Positions 8,285-19,582 of a stretch of 64,000 nt of DNA are shown here, piece by piece. Each line of letters starts with the position of its first letter. Position 1 is the first letter of the stretch. The position numbers were made by a program, and so were the translations under genes. The notes beneath the pieces were generated by a model. That model was given only the letters and a program-made list of their open reading frames with translations, made no database searches and was not told the origin of the DNA. The DNA is from Paenirhizobium naphthalenivorans (lineage in GTDB: Bacteria; Pseudomonadota; Alphaproteobacteria; Rhizobiales; Rhizobiaceae): assembly GCF_007992095.1 (NCBI RefSeq), contig NZ_BJZP01000005.1:124001-188000 (forward strand), given 5' to 3'.

Positions 8285-8983
8285 TCAGCTGCGGCGGCTG
8301 ATAACGGGGCCCTTCGACGAGCCGAACTCGGCGATCACCGTCTCTCCGGCAATGGCGGTCTGGCCGACCGATACGCGAGGCTCTGCGCCGGCTGGGACGA
8401 AGACATCAAGACGCGAGCCAAAGCGAATCAGCCCGAAGCGCTCGCCGGCCGACAGAGAATCGTTCGGGTTCGCCCAACAGACGATGCGGCGTGCGACGAG
8501 ACCGGCGATCTGGACCACGCCGAGGTTGCCGTGCTTGGTCTCGATCACGAGCCCGTTGCGTTCGTTTTCCTCACTCGCCTTGTCCAGTTCGGCATTGAGA
8601 AAGCTGCCTTCGCGATAGACGATGTTGGCGATCCGGCCGCGCATGGGTGCACGGTTCACATGGCAGTTGAACACGTTCATGAAGATCGAGATGCGCAGCA
8701 TGGGCTCCGTGCCGAGATTGAGTTCTTCCGGCGGAACGGTCATCTGGATCAAGGAAACACGGCCGTCGGCCGGGCTGACCACCAAATCGTCGTCCTGCGG
8801 TGTGACGCGCTCCGGATCGCGGAAGAAATAGGCGCACCACAGCGTCAGCACCATGCCGACCCAGAACAGTGGCTCGAAGATCCAGCCAAGAATCAGGGAC
8901 GCCACGATGAAGATGGCGACGAAGGGATAGCCCTCCTTGTGCACGGGCACGATAGCCTTACGGATGCTTTCAAACAGATCCAT
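8285..8983 (-). CDS. psd: Phosphatidylserine decarboxylase proenzyme
   Basis: Decarboxylates phosphatidylserine to phosphatidylethanolamine. The proenzyme cleaves itself at the Gly-Ser of FGSSKGPV (about residues 217-224), making the pyruvoyl prosthetic group; that motif is intact. A short N-terminal hydrophobic region (about 16-50) anchors it to the membrane. The 232-residue form starting at 8983 ([10 protein letters not shown]) fits the short rhizobial Psd; the longer reading from 9142 adds a sequence unlike the family. First gene of psd-pssA. Confidence 0.96.
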   Translation of the reverse strand: MDLFESIRKAIVPVHKEGYPFVAIFIVASLILGWIFEPLFWVGMVLTLWCAYFFRDPERVTPQDDDLVVSPADGRVSLIQMTVPPEELNLGTEPMLRISIFMNVFNCHVNRAPMRGRIANIVYREGSFLNAELDKASEENERNGLVIETKHGNLGVVQIAGLVARRIVCWANPNDSLSAGERFGLIRFGSRLDVFVPAGAEPRVSVGQTAIAGETVIAEFGSSKGPVISRRS

Positions 8984-9168
8984 GAAAAACCTCGTTTTGC
9001 TGCAAAGGATCAAAGCCCGCTGACTACCCCGAAAGCGCGGCGGGGGCAATGGTTGCGCGGTAGGGTTTCGGCGTATGAGGCAAAAGACGTCACAGTGCTC
9101 TTCGCACTCCGGCCATTTCTTGGCACGTTCACGTCCGTGCACCTTCCGTCAATAATTGCGCATTAAAG

Positions 9169-10521
9169 GTGTCTGCAAGAAATCATCTGTCGGCTGTGAA
9201 GATATATTTCCGGTTTCACAAAGTGGAAGATCAATTGTCCAGTATTGAACAGGGTTCGATGCCGCGGGGAGCTGCACACGGGGACCGAGAGATTTTCTGG
9301 CTTGCCGTCGATAGCCGTCCAGTACCGCCGCTTTTGGCGCAATGCGGCGTGACCGCGCCGCTATCCGTGGAAATTTCCGACAAGCCCGTGGCCTATCTCG
9401 TCCCGGTCGAAGCCGTTCGTCTGGGCCATGAGGTCCGAGAGTTGCGTCGGACCCTCGGGGACCACGCCTACATCGTGATTGCCGCCCAGAGTCTCAATGC
9501 GGCATGGATCGCGCGGGCCATGGCCCTGGGGGCGGATGACGTCGTGGACTCTGCCTCGGAGGCGGATGTTCTCATCTGTCTGGCGCGCACCCGGCGCGCC
9601 CTCGAAAGGGCGCGTGGCGCCTATCATGAGCAGGCGCATCTGGCGCTGGAACGCGACTATCTGCAGGCCTGCATCGACAACCTGCCGGCCCCCATCTTCT
9701 TCAAGAATGCCGAGGGTATTTATGTCGGCTGCAATGGCGCGTTTGCCACCTTCATTGGCCAGACCGCGGACGGCGTGGTCGGACGCTCGGTTTTCGAAGT
9801 GGCTCCAGAGGCACTGGCAGCCCGTTATCAGGCGGCCGACGACGATCTGCTCGTGCGGGGCGGGACACAAGTCTATGAGAGCGAGGTCTGCCACTCCGGC
9901 GGAGTGAGCCGTCATGTGGTGTTCCACAAAGCGGCAATGCAAGGTGGAGACGGGCGTGTTCGCGGGATCGCCGGCGCCATCCTCGACATCACCGACCGCA
10001 AGATGCTCGAGGCCCGGCTCATCGAGGCCGCCGAGCGCGATCCTCTGACCAATGCCTACAACCGCCGTAAATTCTTCGAACTGGCCGAACAGATCGTGGA
10101 CCGGGCCGAAAACGCAGGCAAAACGATGGCGGTCGCCGTGATCGATGTCGACCAGTTCAAATTGATCAATGACCGCCTTGGCCACGCCGAAGGTGACAAT
10201 GCGCTGAGGGCGATCGCCGCTACCCTGGAGAATGCGATTGGGCCGGGCAATGTCATCGCCCGAGCCGGCGGGGAGGAGTTCTATGCGCTCTTTCCAGAGA
10301 ACCGCGTCACCGAGGCGGAGCAGATCGCTGACAACATGCGCGCCGCAGTTGAGCGCTCCTGCCGCGAAATGGCGCTGTCGGCCGTTGCGGGCACGGTCAG
10401 CATTGGGCTTGCCGATTTCGATCCGCAGACGGAAGATCTCGATGAAGCCCTCAAACGCGCCGACGATGCGCTCTACCAGGCCAAGAACAGCGGGCGCAAC
10501 CGCATTTGTGTCGCAACCTGA
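9169..10521 (+). CDS. Diguanylate cyclase with pseudo-receiver and PAS domains
   Basis: Predicted to make c-di-GMP. Domains: a receiver-like region (about 45-155) that lacks the usual phosphoacceptor Asp, a PAS domain (about 165-275, DNLPAPIFFKNAEGIYVG through GAILDITDR), and a GGDEF domain (about 285-448) with active signature GGEEF at 367-371. The RxxD inhibitory site expected nine to six residues before the signature is not present (GPGN instead), so product feedback may be missing. Start is GTG at 9169; ATG at 9259 is an alternative with a poor ribosome binding site either way. Divergent from psd, convergent with the ABC exporter. Confidence 0.9.
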   Translation: MSARNHLSAVKIYFRFHKVEDQLSSIEQGSMPRGAAHGDREIFWLAVDSRPVPPLLAQCGVTAPLSVEISDKPVAYLVPVEAVRLGHEVRELRRTLGDHAYIVIAAQSLNAAWIARAMALGADDVVDSASEADVLICLARTRRALERARGAYHEQAHLALERDYLQACIDNLPAPIFFKNAEGIYVGCNGAFATFIGQTADGVVGRSVFEVAPEALAARYQAADDDLLVRGGTQVYESEVCHSGGVSRHVVFHKAAMQGGDGRVRGIAGAILDITDRKMLEARLIEAAERDPLTNAYNRRKFFELAEQIVDRAENAGKTMAVAVIDVDQFKLINDRLGHAEGDNALRAIAATLENAIGPGNVIARAGGEEFYALFPENRVTEAEQIADNMRAAVERSCREMALSAVAGTVSIGLADFDPQTEDLDEALKRADDALYQAKNSGRNRICVAT

Positions 10522-10559
10522 ATAGACTTGCAAGCCTCAGTCGAAATCCCGGATAACCC

Positions 10560-12446
10560 TTAGGACGCCGGGGGTTTGCGCACCACGATGCCGAGTTCGT
10601 CGCTCTCGCGGACCTGGCGCAGGTGTTCTTCCGCCTGGGTGGCTTCGCGTTGGCGATTCCACATCGAGGCGTAGAGTCCCTTCTTCTCCAGCAGCGCGGT
10701 GTGGGTGCCGCGCTCGGCGATCTCTCCGCCCTTCAGGACTATGATTTCGTCGGCGCCCACCACGGTGGAGAGCCGGTGGGCAATCACCAGCGTGGTACGG
10801 TTTTTCGACACCACGTCGAGAGCTGTCTGGATCTCCTGTTCCGTCGTGGTGTCGAGTGCGGAGGTGGCCTCATCGAGAATGAGGATGGGCGGGGCCTTGA
10901 GCACTGTGCGGGCGATCGCCACACGCTGCTTTTCTCCGCCCGAGAGTTTCAGCCCACGCTCACCGACCTTGGTCTGGAAGCCGTCCGGCAGATCGTGGAT
11001 GAAATGACCGATCTGCGCGACCTCTGCCGCCTGCCGGATTTCGGCATCGCTGGCGGACGGACGACCATAGCGGATGTTATAGGCGATCGTGTCGTTGAAC
11101 AGGACCGTGTCCTGCGGCACCATGCCGATGGCCGAGCGCAGGCTTTTCTGGGTTACGTCGCGCACGTCCTGCCCGTCGATCGTGATCGATCCCTGCTGGA
11201 TGTCGTAGAAACGGTAGAGCAGGCGCGAGATCGTCGATTTGCCTGCACCCGACGGCCCGACCACGGCGACCGTCTTTCCAGCCGGCACCTCGAACGACAC
11301 GCCCTTGAGAATCGGTCTTTGCGGATCATAGGCGAAGTGCACGTCTTTGAAGATGATGGCGCCCTGCGCTATGGCGAGATCGGTGGCACCCGGCTTGTCG
11401 ACCACCTCGGCATCCACTTCCAGCAGGTCGAACATCTGCTCGATGTCCGTCAGCCCCTGGCGGATTTCGCGATAGACGAAGCCGATGAAGTTGAGCGGCA
11501 CAGAAAGCTGCAGCAGCAATGCGTTGACGAAGACGAAGTCGCCGATCGTCTGCTCGCCGCGGCTGACCGCAAGCGCCGACATGACCATCATCGCCATGGT
11601 GCCGAGGCCAAAGATCACGCCCTGGCCGAAGTTCAGCCAGCCGAGTGAGGTCCACACCTGGGTGGCGGCCTTTTCGTAGCGGGCCATGGAGGCGTCGAAA
11701 CGGCTCGCTTCCATCTCCTCATTGCCGAAATACTTGACCGTCTCGAAGTTGAGCAGCGAGTCGATGGCCTTGGTATTGGCATCGGTGTCGCTTTCGTTCA
11801 TCGACCGGCGGATACCGATGCGCCAGTCGCTGGCCCGGATGGTGAACCAGATATAGGCAGCGACAGTGACCGCGGTGACGGCAAGATAGGAGAAACCGTA
11901 TCCCCACCAGAAGATCGTCGCCGTCAGCAGGAATTCAATGAAGGTTGGAATGGAGTTGAGGATGGTGAAGCGGACGATCGTCTCGATGCCCTTGGTGCCG
12001 CGCTCTATGATGCGCGATAGGCCACCCGTCTTGCGCTCCAGATGGAAGCGCAGCGACAGCTTGTGCATGTGGACGAAGGTCCGATAGGCGAGCTGACGCA
12101 CCGCATACTGACCGACGCTGGCAAACAGCGCGTCGCGCAACTGATTGAGCCCGACCTGAGCAATGCGGGTCAGATTGTAGAAGATCACCAATGCCACGGC
12201 GCCGAGCAGGAAGGCGGGCAGGATGCCAGCCATGTCTAGCTTGCCGTTCAGAGCATCTGTGGCCCACTTGAAGAAGTAGGGGACAAGGATCAGCACCAGC
12301 TTTGAGATGATCAGGAAAACGGTTGCCCAGACGACCCGCATCTTCAGGTCCAGGCGATCGCGTGGCCACATATAGGGCCAGAGATTGACCAGCGTGCCAA
12401 GGGGGTTGCTGCTGTCCGCCGAAACCGTCTTCTTCTTTTCAGCCAT
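10560..12446 (-). CDS. Atm1-type ABC exporter (membrane and ATPase fused)
   Basis: A 628-residue half-transporter with six transmembrane helices (about 40-320) and a C-terminal ATPase. Walker A is GPSGAGKST, the signature is LSGGEKQRVAIA, and Walker B is ILILDEATSALD. The stretch FHLERKTGGLSRIIERG in the membrane domain is typical of the Atm1/HMT1 family, which exports glutathione-linked sulfur or metal species. I choose ATG at 12446, eight bases from a GGGG; ATG at 12452 is close. A terminator-like hairpin separates it from the upstream LysM gene. Confidence 0.9.
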   Translation of the reverse strand: MAEKKKTVSADSSNPLGTLVNLWPYMWPRDRLDLKMRVVWATVFLIISKLVLILVPYFFKWATDALNGKLDMAGILPAFLLGAVALVIFYNLTRIAQVGLNQLRDALFASVGQYAVRQLAYRTFVHMHKLSLRFHLERKTGGLSRIIERGTKGIETIVRFTILNSIPTFIEFLLTATIFWWGYGFSYLAVTAVTVAAYIWFTIRASDWRIGIRRSMNESDTDANTKAIDSLLNFETVKYFGNEEMEASRFDASMARYEKAATQVWTSLGWLNFGQGVIFGLGTMAMMVMSALAVSRGEQTIGDFVFVNALLLQLSVPLNFIGFVYREIRQGLTDIEQMFDLLEVDAEVVDKPGATDLAIAQGAIIFKDVHFAYDPQRPILKGVSFEVPAGKTVAVVGPSGAGKSTISRLLYRFYDIQQGSITIDGQDVRDVTQKSLRSAIGMVPQDTVLFNDTIAYNIRYGRPSASDAEIRQAAEVAQIGHFIHDLPDGFQTKVGERGLKLSGGEKQRVAIARTVLKAPPILILDEATSALDTTTEQEIQTALDVVSKNRTTLVIAHRLSTVVGADEIIVLKGGEIAERGTHTALLEKKGLYASMWNRQREATQAEEHLRQVRESDELGIVVRKPPAS

Positions 12447-12476
12447 TCGCATCGCCCCCGAGAACCTATTCAGTGC

Positions 12477-12509
12477 CAAAAGGCGGCGTCTCTGTCAGAG
12501 CCGCCGCCT
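12477..12509 (-). terminator. Intrinsic terminator of the LysM gene
   Basis: An eight-base stem AGGCGGCG (12481-12488) pairs with CGCCGCCT (12502-12509), and an inner CTCT/AGAG pair extends it. Reading on the minus strand, the stem is followed by TTTTGG. It lies after the LysM gene and before the ABC exporter gene, so it probably separates them into two transcription units. Confidence 0.65.
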
Positions 12510-12581
12510 GCTGGGCAAATAGGCCTTCGGCTTGGCCAATGCAACGTCGTGGCGGAGAAAACTACATCTCCCGCCTTGCTC

Positions 12582-14591
12582 TTAGTTGATCTGTTCGCCC
12601 TTCAGCCGCTTACGATGGATTGCCTCCGCATCGGGCAGGGCTTCTGCCGGTACGGTAAAGACCTGGCCGGGTTCGATAAGATCCGGATTTCTGATCTGAT
12701 CGGCGTTGGCGAGATAGATCGTCGTGTAGCGGACGCCTTGACCATAGACGCGGCGGGAGATTTGCCACAGCGTGTCGCCGCGACGGATGATAACGCTGTT
12801 ACGGCTCTCGGTGAGCGGCGCTTGCTCAATCGTCTTCGGTCCGCCGTCGGCTGCGGCCACTTCGGGCGATGTGGCCGGGGTGGGTGGCGCGCTCGCGGTG
12901 GCTTCGGCGGCGAGTGGGACCTCTACTGCCGGCGCGCGCGGTGCCAGAACTGCATCGATAAGGGCCGCGATCCGGGGCAGTTCCGCGCCGATGGCGTCGA
13001 TCTCCCTTGGCAGGGCTTGAAGCGCGGCGAGCGCTGTTCCTGCCTTGGCGGCGGTGGTGCCGACGAAGCGGACCAGCGGTTCGGCTGCCGTGGCGGCCGG
13101 GCGGAAGTCGGCGATCGACTTGAGGCCGATCTCGGTTGCCGATCGGGCGGCCGCAAGCTCTTCGAGGGCCGGCTTTTTGCCATCGGCATAGAGTCCCTGC
13201 AGCAGGGAGAATGCCTGGGCGAGTGATCCACGCAGCCTTTCGAAGTCCGCCAGATCGACGGGCACCATGGCGCCGCCCCGCCCTGAAGCGGTCTGACTGT
13301 CCTGGGCGACGACGGAGACCTGCTCGCCTTCGGGCCGTTCGAACGGGACCGAGGTGCGCACGGCGACCGCGCCGCTGGCGTCAAGCAGTTCTGCCCGGAT
13401 CACATGCGACCCGACCGAAAGGCTGACCTTGCCATCGACGACGAAGTGTCCGCTCACGTCCGTGACGACGGTTCCGATCAGCGTTTCGTCGGCAAAGCCG
13501 CGCACATTGCTGCCGGGCGGGGCCCTGCCTGCGACAAAGATCCGTTCGCCTTCGATCTCGACGGCGGTCACCTGTATTTCCGCCTGCTGGCTCAGGCCGG
13601 GCGGCGAGGTCGAGCTGTCTTGTGTCGCTACAGGTTCATCGGCATTCGATGTGGTACCGCTGGCGGCGACGCGCTCCTGTTTGGCGCCCGAATTGATGCT
13701 CTCGGGCAGCGTGATCAGGCGGCTTGCCTCACCGGGCTTGGAAACCATGGCGAGCAGCTTGCCAGTCGAGTCGGTGGGAACGGAAATGGTCGCGACCTCA
13801 TCCGACGTCACCATCTGGCCATCCTTGTCCGTGGCCCGAAGTTGCATGCTATGGTCGCCCGGCGGCAGGGGGGCATCGAGCACGGCGGCGAAATCACCGC
13901 TGGCATCGACCTCGAGCGAAGCAATGACCTTGTCGTCGGCGACAATCTCGAGCGTGGAGCCCGGCGCGGCGTTACCGGCAATCACCGTCGAGCCGTCTGG
14001 TTCGACGCGCAACACATCGAAGCGCGGCAGGTCGGAGGCCTGGCTCGCCTCGTTGGACGAGGCCGGAGGCACGGCGGTCGTCGGTTCGGGAGCCCCGGTC
14101 AGCGCGCTTTCGATTGCGGCGATCAGCCCGGCGGCCTTGGCCGGATCATCGGGAAGCGACTGAATGAGCGTGAGTGCCTTTGCCGCATTTTCGCGTGCTG
14201 TCTTCATCGCAGCCTCGAGCGTGGCGTCGATGCCAGCCGGAATGTCGAGGCCAGCCAGGGCCGAGACGGCGACACTGGCCACGCCCTTTGCCGTTGCAAA
14301 GGCGTCGGCGGCCGGAGTCCGGCCCTCGGCAAACAGGCCTTTCATCGTCGTGACCGCGGCGGTGGCCTCGCTCGTCAGTCGGCCCATCTTTTCGCTCGCT
14401 GACGTGGCGATGTCTTCGACCGTCGCCTGTGCCTTGCCATTCGCGTTCTTGCTTGTGTCAGCAGCCGAGTTGACGGCCTCGCTGGCGTTCCGCGTGTCCG
14501 GCGCGATGCGCGGCAGGACGAAGAACACCATCAGCAAGGTGGCAACGCCGAGCACCAACAGGGCCACCCAAACGGCGCGGTTTTTCATCAT
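12582..14591 (-). CDS. Membrane-anchored LysM protein with duplicated helical and Ig-like modules
   Basis: A 669-residue envelope protein. One N-terminal transmembrane helix (about 7-28) anchors it with the bulk in the periplasm. Then come a helical module (about 80-164), an Ig-like domain (about 190-272), a linker, a second Ig-like domain (about 339-417), a second helical module (about 456-549), a Pro/Ala linker, and a C-terminal LysM (about 598-647, RRGDTLWQISRRVYG), which binds peptidoglycan. The helical modules look homologous (GLFAEG at 85-90, GLYADG at 466-471), as do the Ig modules (NAAPGSTLEI and RAPPGSNVRG). GGAGA sits seven bases before the ATG. A structural or scaffolding cell-wall role is likely; no catalytic motif is seen. 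Confidence 0.85.
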   Translation of the reverse strand: MMKNRAVWVALLVLGVATLLMVFFVLPRIAPDTRNASEAVNSAADTSKNANGKAQATVEDIATSASEKMGRLTSEATAAVTTMKGLFAEGRTPAADAFATAKGVASVAVSALAGLDIPAGIDATLEAAMKTARENAAKALTLIQSLPDDPAKAAGLIAAIESALTGAPEPTTAVPPASSNEASQASDLPRFDVLRVEPDGSTVIAGNAAPGSTLEIVADDKVIASLEVDASGDFAAVLDAPLPPGDHSMQLRATDKDGQMVTSDEVATISVPTDSTGKLLAMVSKPGEASRLITLPESINSGAKQERVAASGTTSNADEPVATQDSSTSPPGLSQQAEIQVTAVEIEGERIFVAGRAPPGSNVRGFADETLIGTVVTDVSGHFVVDGKVSLSVGSHVIRAELLDASGAVAVRTSVPFERPEGEQVSVVAQDSQTASGRGGAMVPVDLADFERLRGSLAQAFSLLQGLYADGKKPALEELAAARSATEIGLKSIADFRPAATAAEPLVRFVGTTAAKAGTALAALQALPREIDAIGAELPRIAALIDAVLAPRAPAVEVPLAAEATASAPPTPATSPEVAAADGGPKTIEQAPLTESRNSVIIRRGDTLWQISRRVYGQGVRYTTIYLANADQIRNPDLIEPGQVFTVPAEALPDAEAIHRKRLKGEQIN

Positions 14592-14747
14592 TGTTGGTCT
14601 CCGGGCGGAACAGCCGCTATAATCTAAGAAAATTGCTAGCCTTATCTTGCCGCTTTCACAAGCATTCTCAAGGGATTCGGTGAAGTGGCGAACAGGATTC
14701 GGTCAAATTTGTTGACCTCGCCGCCAGCTCATAGTCATGTTTCTGCC

Positions 14748-15368
14748 ATGACTGAAAAAGCATCTTCGATTCGATCCGTCTGCGTCTACTGTGGCTCCCA
14801 GCCCGGACGCGATCCCGCCTATATGGCCGCCGGCCGCGCGCTTGGCCGTTCGATCGCCGCCAATGGTCTGCGCCTGGTTTACGGCGGCGGCACCAAGGGC
14901 ATTATGGGCGCGGTAGCCAGCGGCGTCCTGTCAAACGGCGGTCTGGTTACCGGCATTATCCCCGAATTCCTGATGGATATGGAAGCCACACACCATTCTC
15001 TCGGGCAACTGAGCGAATTGATCGTGACCAAGGACATGCACGAGCGCAAGCACGCCATGTTCGAGCGGGCGGACGCCTTCGTGACGCTCCCGGGCGGTAT
15101 CGGTACGCTGGAGGAGATCGTCGAGATCATGACCTGGGCCCAACTCGGCCGTCACGAAAAGCCGATGGTCTTCGCCAATGTCAATGGTTTCTGGGATCCA
15201 ATGCTGGAGCTCATCCGCCACATGCGTGAGCAGGGCTTCATCCACACCGCGCACCGGGTCCAGCCCATGGTGATCGGCGAGATCGACGACATCATTCCGG
15301 CCATCCTCGAAAAGCTGGAAACCGTCGGTGGCCTCGATGGTGCCGAAGACCTTATCGCCAGGTTGTGA
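14748..15368 (+). CDS. LOG-family protein (TIGR00730, cytokinin-type phosphoribohydrolase fold)
   Basis: A 206-residue Rossmann-fold protein with the LOG motif PGGIGTLEE (about residues 113-121) and an upstream conserved Arg in the MHERKHAMF stretch. LOG proteins release the free base from cytokinin riboside 5'-monophosphate; bacterial members often act as general nucleotide 5'-monophosphate nucleosidases. I prefer ATG at 14748 (MTEKASSIRSVCVYCGSQPG) to 14685 because homologues begin shortly before VCVYCGS. It is divergent from the LysM gene and converges on rarD. Confidence 0.9.
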   Translation: MTEKASSIRSVCVYCGSQPGRDPAYMAAGRALGRSIAANGLRLVYGGGTKGIMGAVASGVLSNGGLVTGIIPEFLMDMEATHHSLGQLSELIVTKDMHERKHAMFERADAFVTLPGGIGTLEEIVEIMTWAQLGRHEKPMVFANVNGFWDPMLELIRHMREQGFIHTAHRVQPMVIGEIDDIIPAILEKLETVGGLDGAEDLIARL

Positions 15369-15383
15369 GCCCGCCAGTGAGCC

Positions 15384-16292
15384 TCAGCGCATGAACCGGC
15401 CGCTGATCATCGGCCAGGAATAAACGACCAGCGCGGCCCAGATCAGCGGGAAGGCGACCGCCTTGGCGCCGCTAAAGGGCTCCTTGAACACGTAAACGGC
15501 GGTGACGAAGATCATCGACGGCGCGATGTACTGCATGATGCCGATGGTCGACAGCCGAAGCAGCTTGGCTCCGTTGGCGTAGAGGATCAGCGGAATGGCG
15601 GTCACGAGCCCGGCGGACGCCAGAAGAATGGTATCCATCGTGTTGCCCATCAGGAAATGCCCCTCACCGGAGAGGGTGAGATAGATGAGGTAGCCAAGCG
15701 CGATCGGCGACAGCAGGAGCACTTCGAGCAGAAAACCCTGGTTAGGACCGATCGGCAGTGTCTTGCGAAAGAAGGCGTAAAAGCCCCACGATAAAGTGAG
15801 CGCGAGCGCCACGATCGGCAGCCGGCCCGCTTCGACCGTCAAGATCGCCACCGCGACCACGACCAACGCCAGCGCCGCGATCTGGGTGCGCTGCAGCCTT
15901 TCCTTCAATAGCACCGAGCCGAGCAGGATCGAAAAGAGCGGGTTGATGAAGTAGCCAAGCGCCGTATCGAGCGCATGATCCGCCCCAATCGCCCAGACAT
16001 AGATACCCCAGTTGAGGCTGATCAGCGTTGCCGTCACCATTGCCATGCCGAGCATGCGCGGGTTGCGTATCGCCCGCTTCAGGTCATCCGTACGCTTGAG
16101 GATGATGAGCAGCAGGCCCGCCACGGGGACGGACCAAAGGATGCGATGCGCGATCACTTCGGCAGGCGACATATGCGCCAGCGCCTTCATGTAGAGAGGC
16201 AGAAAGCCCCAGAGAACATAGGCCGAGAGTGCGAACAGGAAGCCTCGGACGCTGTCTTCGTTCTTCTCCGCAGAGGCGATCTGCTCGGTCAT
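15384..16292 (-). CDS. rarD: EamA-family transporter RarD
   Basis: A 302-residue inner-membrane protein with ten predicted helices in two EamA halves; YVLWGFLPLYMKAL at the N-terminus and SWGFYAFFRK in the second half are RarD hallmarks. The family is linked to drug or metabolite export, but the substrate is unproved. AGGA is seven bases upstream of ATG at 16292. It lies downstream of cimA on the same strand with a 166-base gap, so co-transcription is possible but not evident. Confidence 0.93.
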   Translation of the reverse strand: MTEQIASAEKNEDSVRGFLFALSAYVLWGFLPLYMKALAHMSPAEVIAHRILWSVPVAGLLLIILKRTDDLKRAIRNPRMLGMAMVTATLISLNWGIYVWAIGADHALDTALGYFINPLFSILLGSVLLKERLQRTQIAALALVVVAVAILTVEAGRLPIVALALTLSWGFYAFFRKTLPIGPNQGFLLEVLLLSPIALGYLIYLTLSGEGHFLMGNTMDTILLASAGLVTAIPLILYANGAKLLRLSTIGIMQYIAPSMIFVTAVYVFKEPFSGAKAVAFPLIWAALVVYSWPMISGRFMR

Positions 16293-16458
16293 GGGCGATC
16301 CTGATCTTTGTTTGAGCAGCGGAACTAGCGGATGCCTCGCGAATGGGCAAATTCATTCCGGTGAAGAATGGCTGATTGCTTTTGATGTATGCACCGAACA
16401 CCCACGCCCGGCCGGGGGCTTCCCGCCCGGGGCGTTCCATGGCCTGCCGCAGCGATGG

Positions 16459-18075
16459 TTATTCCGCTGCGATCTTGCCCGCCAGCTGTCGGTTTTTCAT
16501 CAGTTTGTAGACGACGGAATCCATCAAGGCCTGGAACGAGGCGTCGATGATGTTCTCCGACACGCCGACCGTCCACCAGCGGACTCCGGTGTCGTCGGAC
16601 GATTCGATCAGGACGCGGGTGATGGCCTCGGTGCCGCCGTTGAGGATACGGACCTTGAAGTCGACCAGTTCGAGGTCATCGATTTCCGTCTGGTACTTGC
16701 CGAGATCCTTGCGCAGTGCAAGGTCGAGCGCGTTGACCGGACCGTCGCCCTCGGCCACCGACATGATAGGGGTGCCGTCGATGGCGAGCTTGACCACCGC
16801 CTCGGACACGGTCTTGAGATGGCCGTTGGCATCGAAGCGGCGCTCGACCATCACGCGAAAACCCTCCAGCGCGAAGAAATCCGGCACCGTTCCGAGCGTT
16901 CGGCGTGCCAGGAGTTCGAAGCTCGCGTCCGCGCCCTCATAGGCATAGCCGCCGGCTTCGCGCTCCTTGACGATGGAAATCAACTTGTCGAGGCGCGGAT
17001 CCTGCTTGTCGACCTCGATGCCGCGGCGCTTCAACTCGTTGATGAAATTGGCCTTTCCGCCCTGGTCCGAGACCATGACCTTGCGGAAATTGCCGACGCT
17101 TTCGGGCTCGACATGCTCGTAGGTGCGCGGGTCCTTCAGCAGCGCCGAAGCGTGGATGCCGGCCTTGGTGGCGAAGGCGGAGGCGCCGACATAGGGGGCC
17201 TGATGATCGGGTGAGCGGTTGAGCAACTCATCGAAGGCGTGGGACAGGCGTGTGAGCTCAACCAGTTTGTCGGTGTTGACCGCTGTATCGAAGCGCGACG
17301 CATAGGTCTCTTTCAGACAGAGCGTCGGGATGATCGTCACCAGATTGGCGTTGCCGCAGCGCTCGCCGATACCGTTCAGCGTGCCCTGGATCTGGCGTAC
17401 GCCGGCTTCCACGGCGGCGAGCGAATTGGCGACCGCCTGTCCGGTGTCGTTATGGGCGTGGATGCCAAGTGCGGAACCGGGCACGCCGGCGGCGATTACC
17501 GCCAGAACGATGTCGCGGATCTCCGGCGGCTGCGTGCCGCCATTGGTGTCGCACAGCACGACCCAACGCGCGCCGGCTTCATAGGCGGTCTTTGCGCAGG
17601 CGAGGGCATATTGCGGATTGGCCTTGTAGCCGTCGAAGAAATGCTCGCAATCGACCAAGGCCTCCTTGCCCGCGGCAACCGCGGCTTCGACGCTCTCGCG
17701 GATCGAGCCGAGGTTCTCCTCGTTGGTGCAGCCGAGAGCCACCTTGACGTGATAGTCCCAACTCTTGGCGACGAAACAGATCGCATCGCTGTTGGCTTGC
17801 AGAAGTTGGGCGAGACCTGGATCGTTCGAGGTGGAGACGCCGGCCCGCTTGGTCATGCCAAAGGCGACAAAGCTGGCCTTCTGCGTGCGGTTTTGCGAAA
17901 AAAAGGCTGTGTCTGTGGGGTTGGCGCCTGGATAACCGCCCTCGACATAGTCAAGGCCGAATGTATCCAGCATGGCGGCGATGGCAATCTTGTCCTCGAC
18001 GGAAAAATCGATGCCCGGCGTCTGCTGACCGTCGCGCAGTGTCGTGTCGAAGAGATAGATCTTTTCGCGTGTCAT
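16459..18075 (-). CDS. cimA: Citramalate synthase
   Basis: Condenses pyruvate and acetyl-CoA to (R)-citramalate, the threonine-independent entry to isoleucine. A 538-residue DRE-TIM enzyme: the N-terminus has FDTTLRDGQQTPG (about 8-20, catalytic Arg and metal ligand), metal-binding HAHND lies in LGIHAHNDTG (about 200), and GIGERCGNANL follows; the C-terminal regulatory domain (about 400-530) suggests feedback control, by isoleucine in the family. Start at 18075 has GTGGAGA upstream; the reading that extends to 18498 merely overlaps pip. Last gene of the cysS-GFA-pip-cimA run, 44 bases after pip. Confidence 0.94.
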   Translation of the reverse strand: MTREKIYLFDTTLRDGQQTPGIDFSVEDKIAIAAMLDTFGLDYVEGGYPGANPTDTAFFSQNRTQKASFVAFGMTKRAGVSTSNDPGLAQLLQANSDAICFVAKSWDYHVKVALGCTNEENLGSIRESVEAAVAAGKEALVDCEHFFDGYKANPQYALACAKTAYEAGARWVVLCDTNGGTQPPEIRDIVLAVIAAGVPGSALGIHAHNDTGQAVANSLAAVEAGVRQIQGTLNGIGERCGNANLVTIIPTLCLKETYASRFDTAVNTDKLVELTRLSHAFDELLNRSPDHQAPYVGASAFATKAGIHASALLKDPRTYEHVEPESVGNFRKVMVSDQGGKANFINELKRRGIEVDKQDPRLDKLISIVKEREAGGYAYEGADASFELLARRTLGTVPDFFALEGFRVMVERRFDANGHLKTVSEAVVKLAIDGTPIMSVAEGDGPVNALDLALRKDLGKYQTEIDDLELVDFKVRILNGGTEAITRVLIESSDDTGVRWWTVGVSENIIDASFQALMDSVVYKLMKNRQLAGKIAAE

Positions 18076-18119
18076 GCTTTTGTCTCCACAGGCTTTCTGT
18101 TTTCCGCCATGAACGCGCT

Positions 18120-19579
<1,460 letters not shown>

Positions 19580-19582
19580 TGC

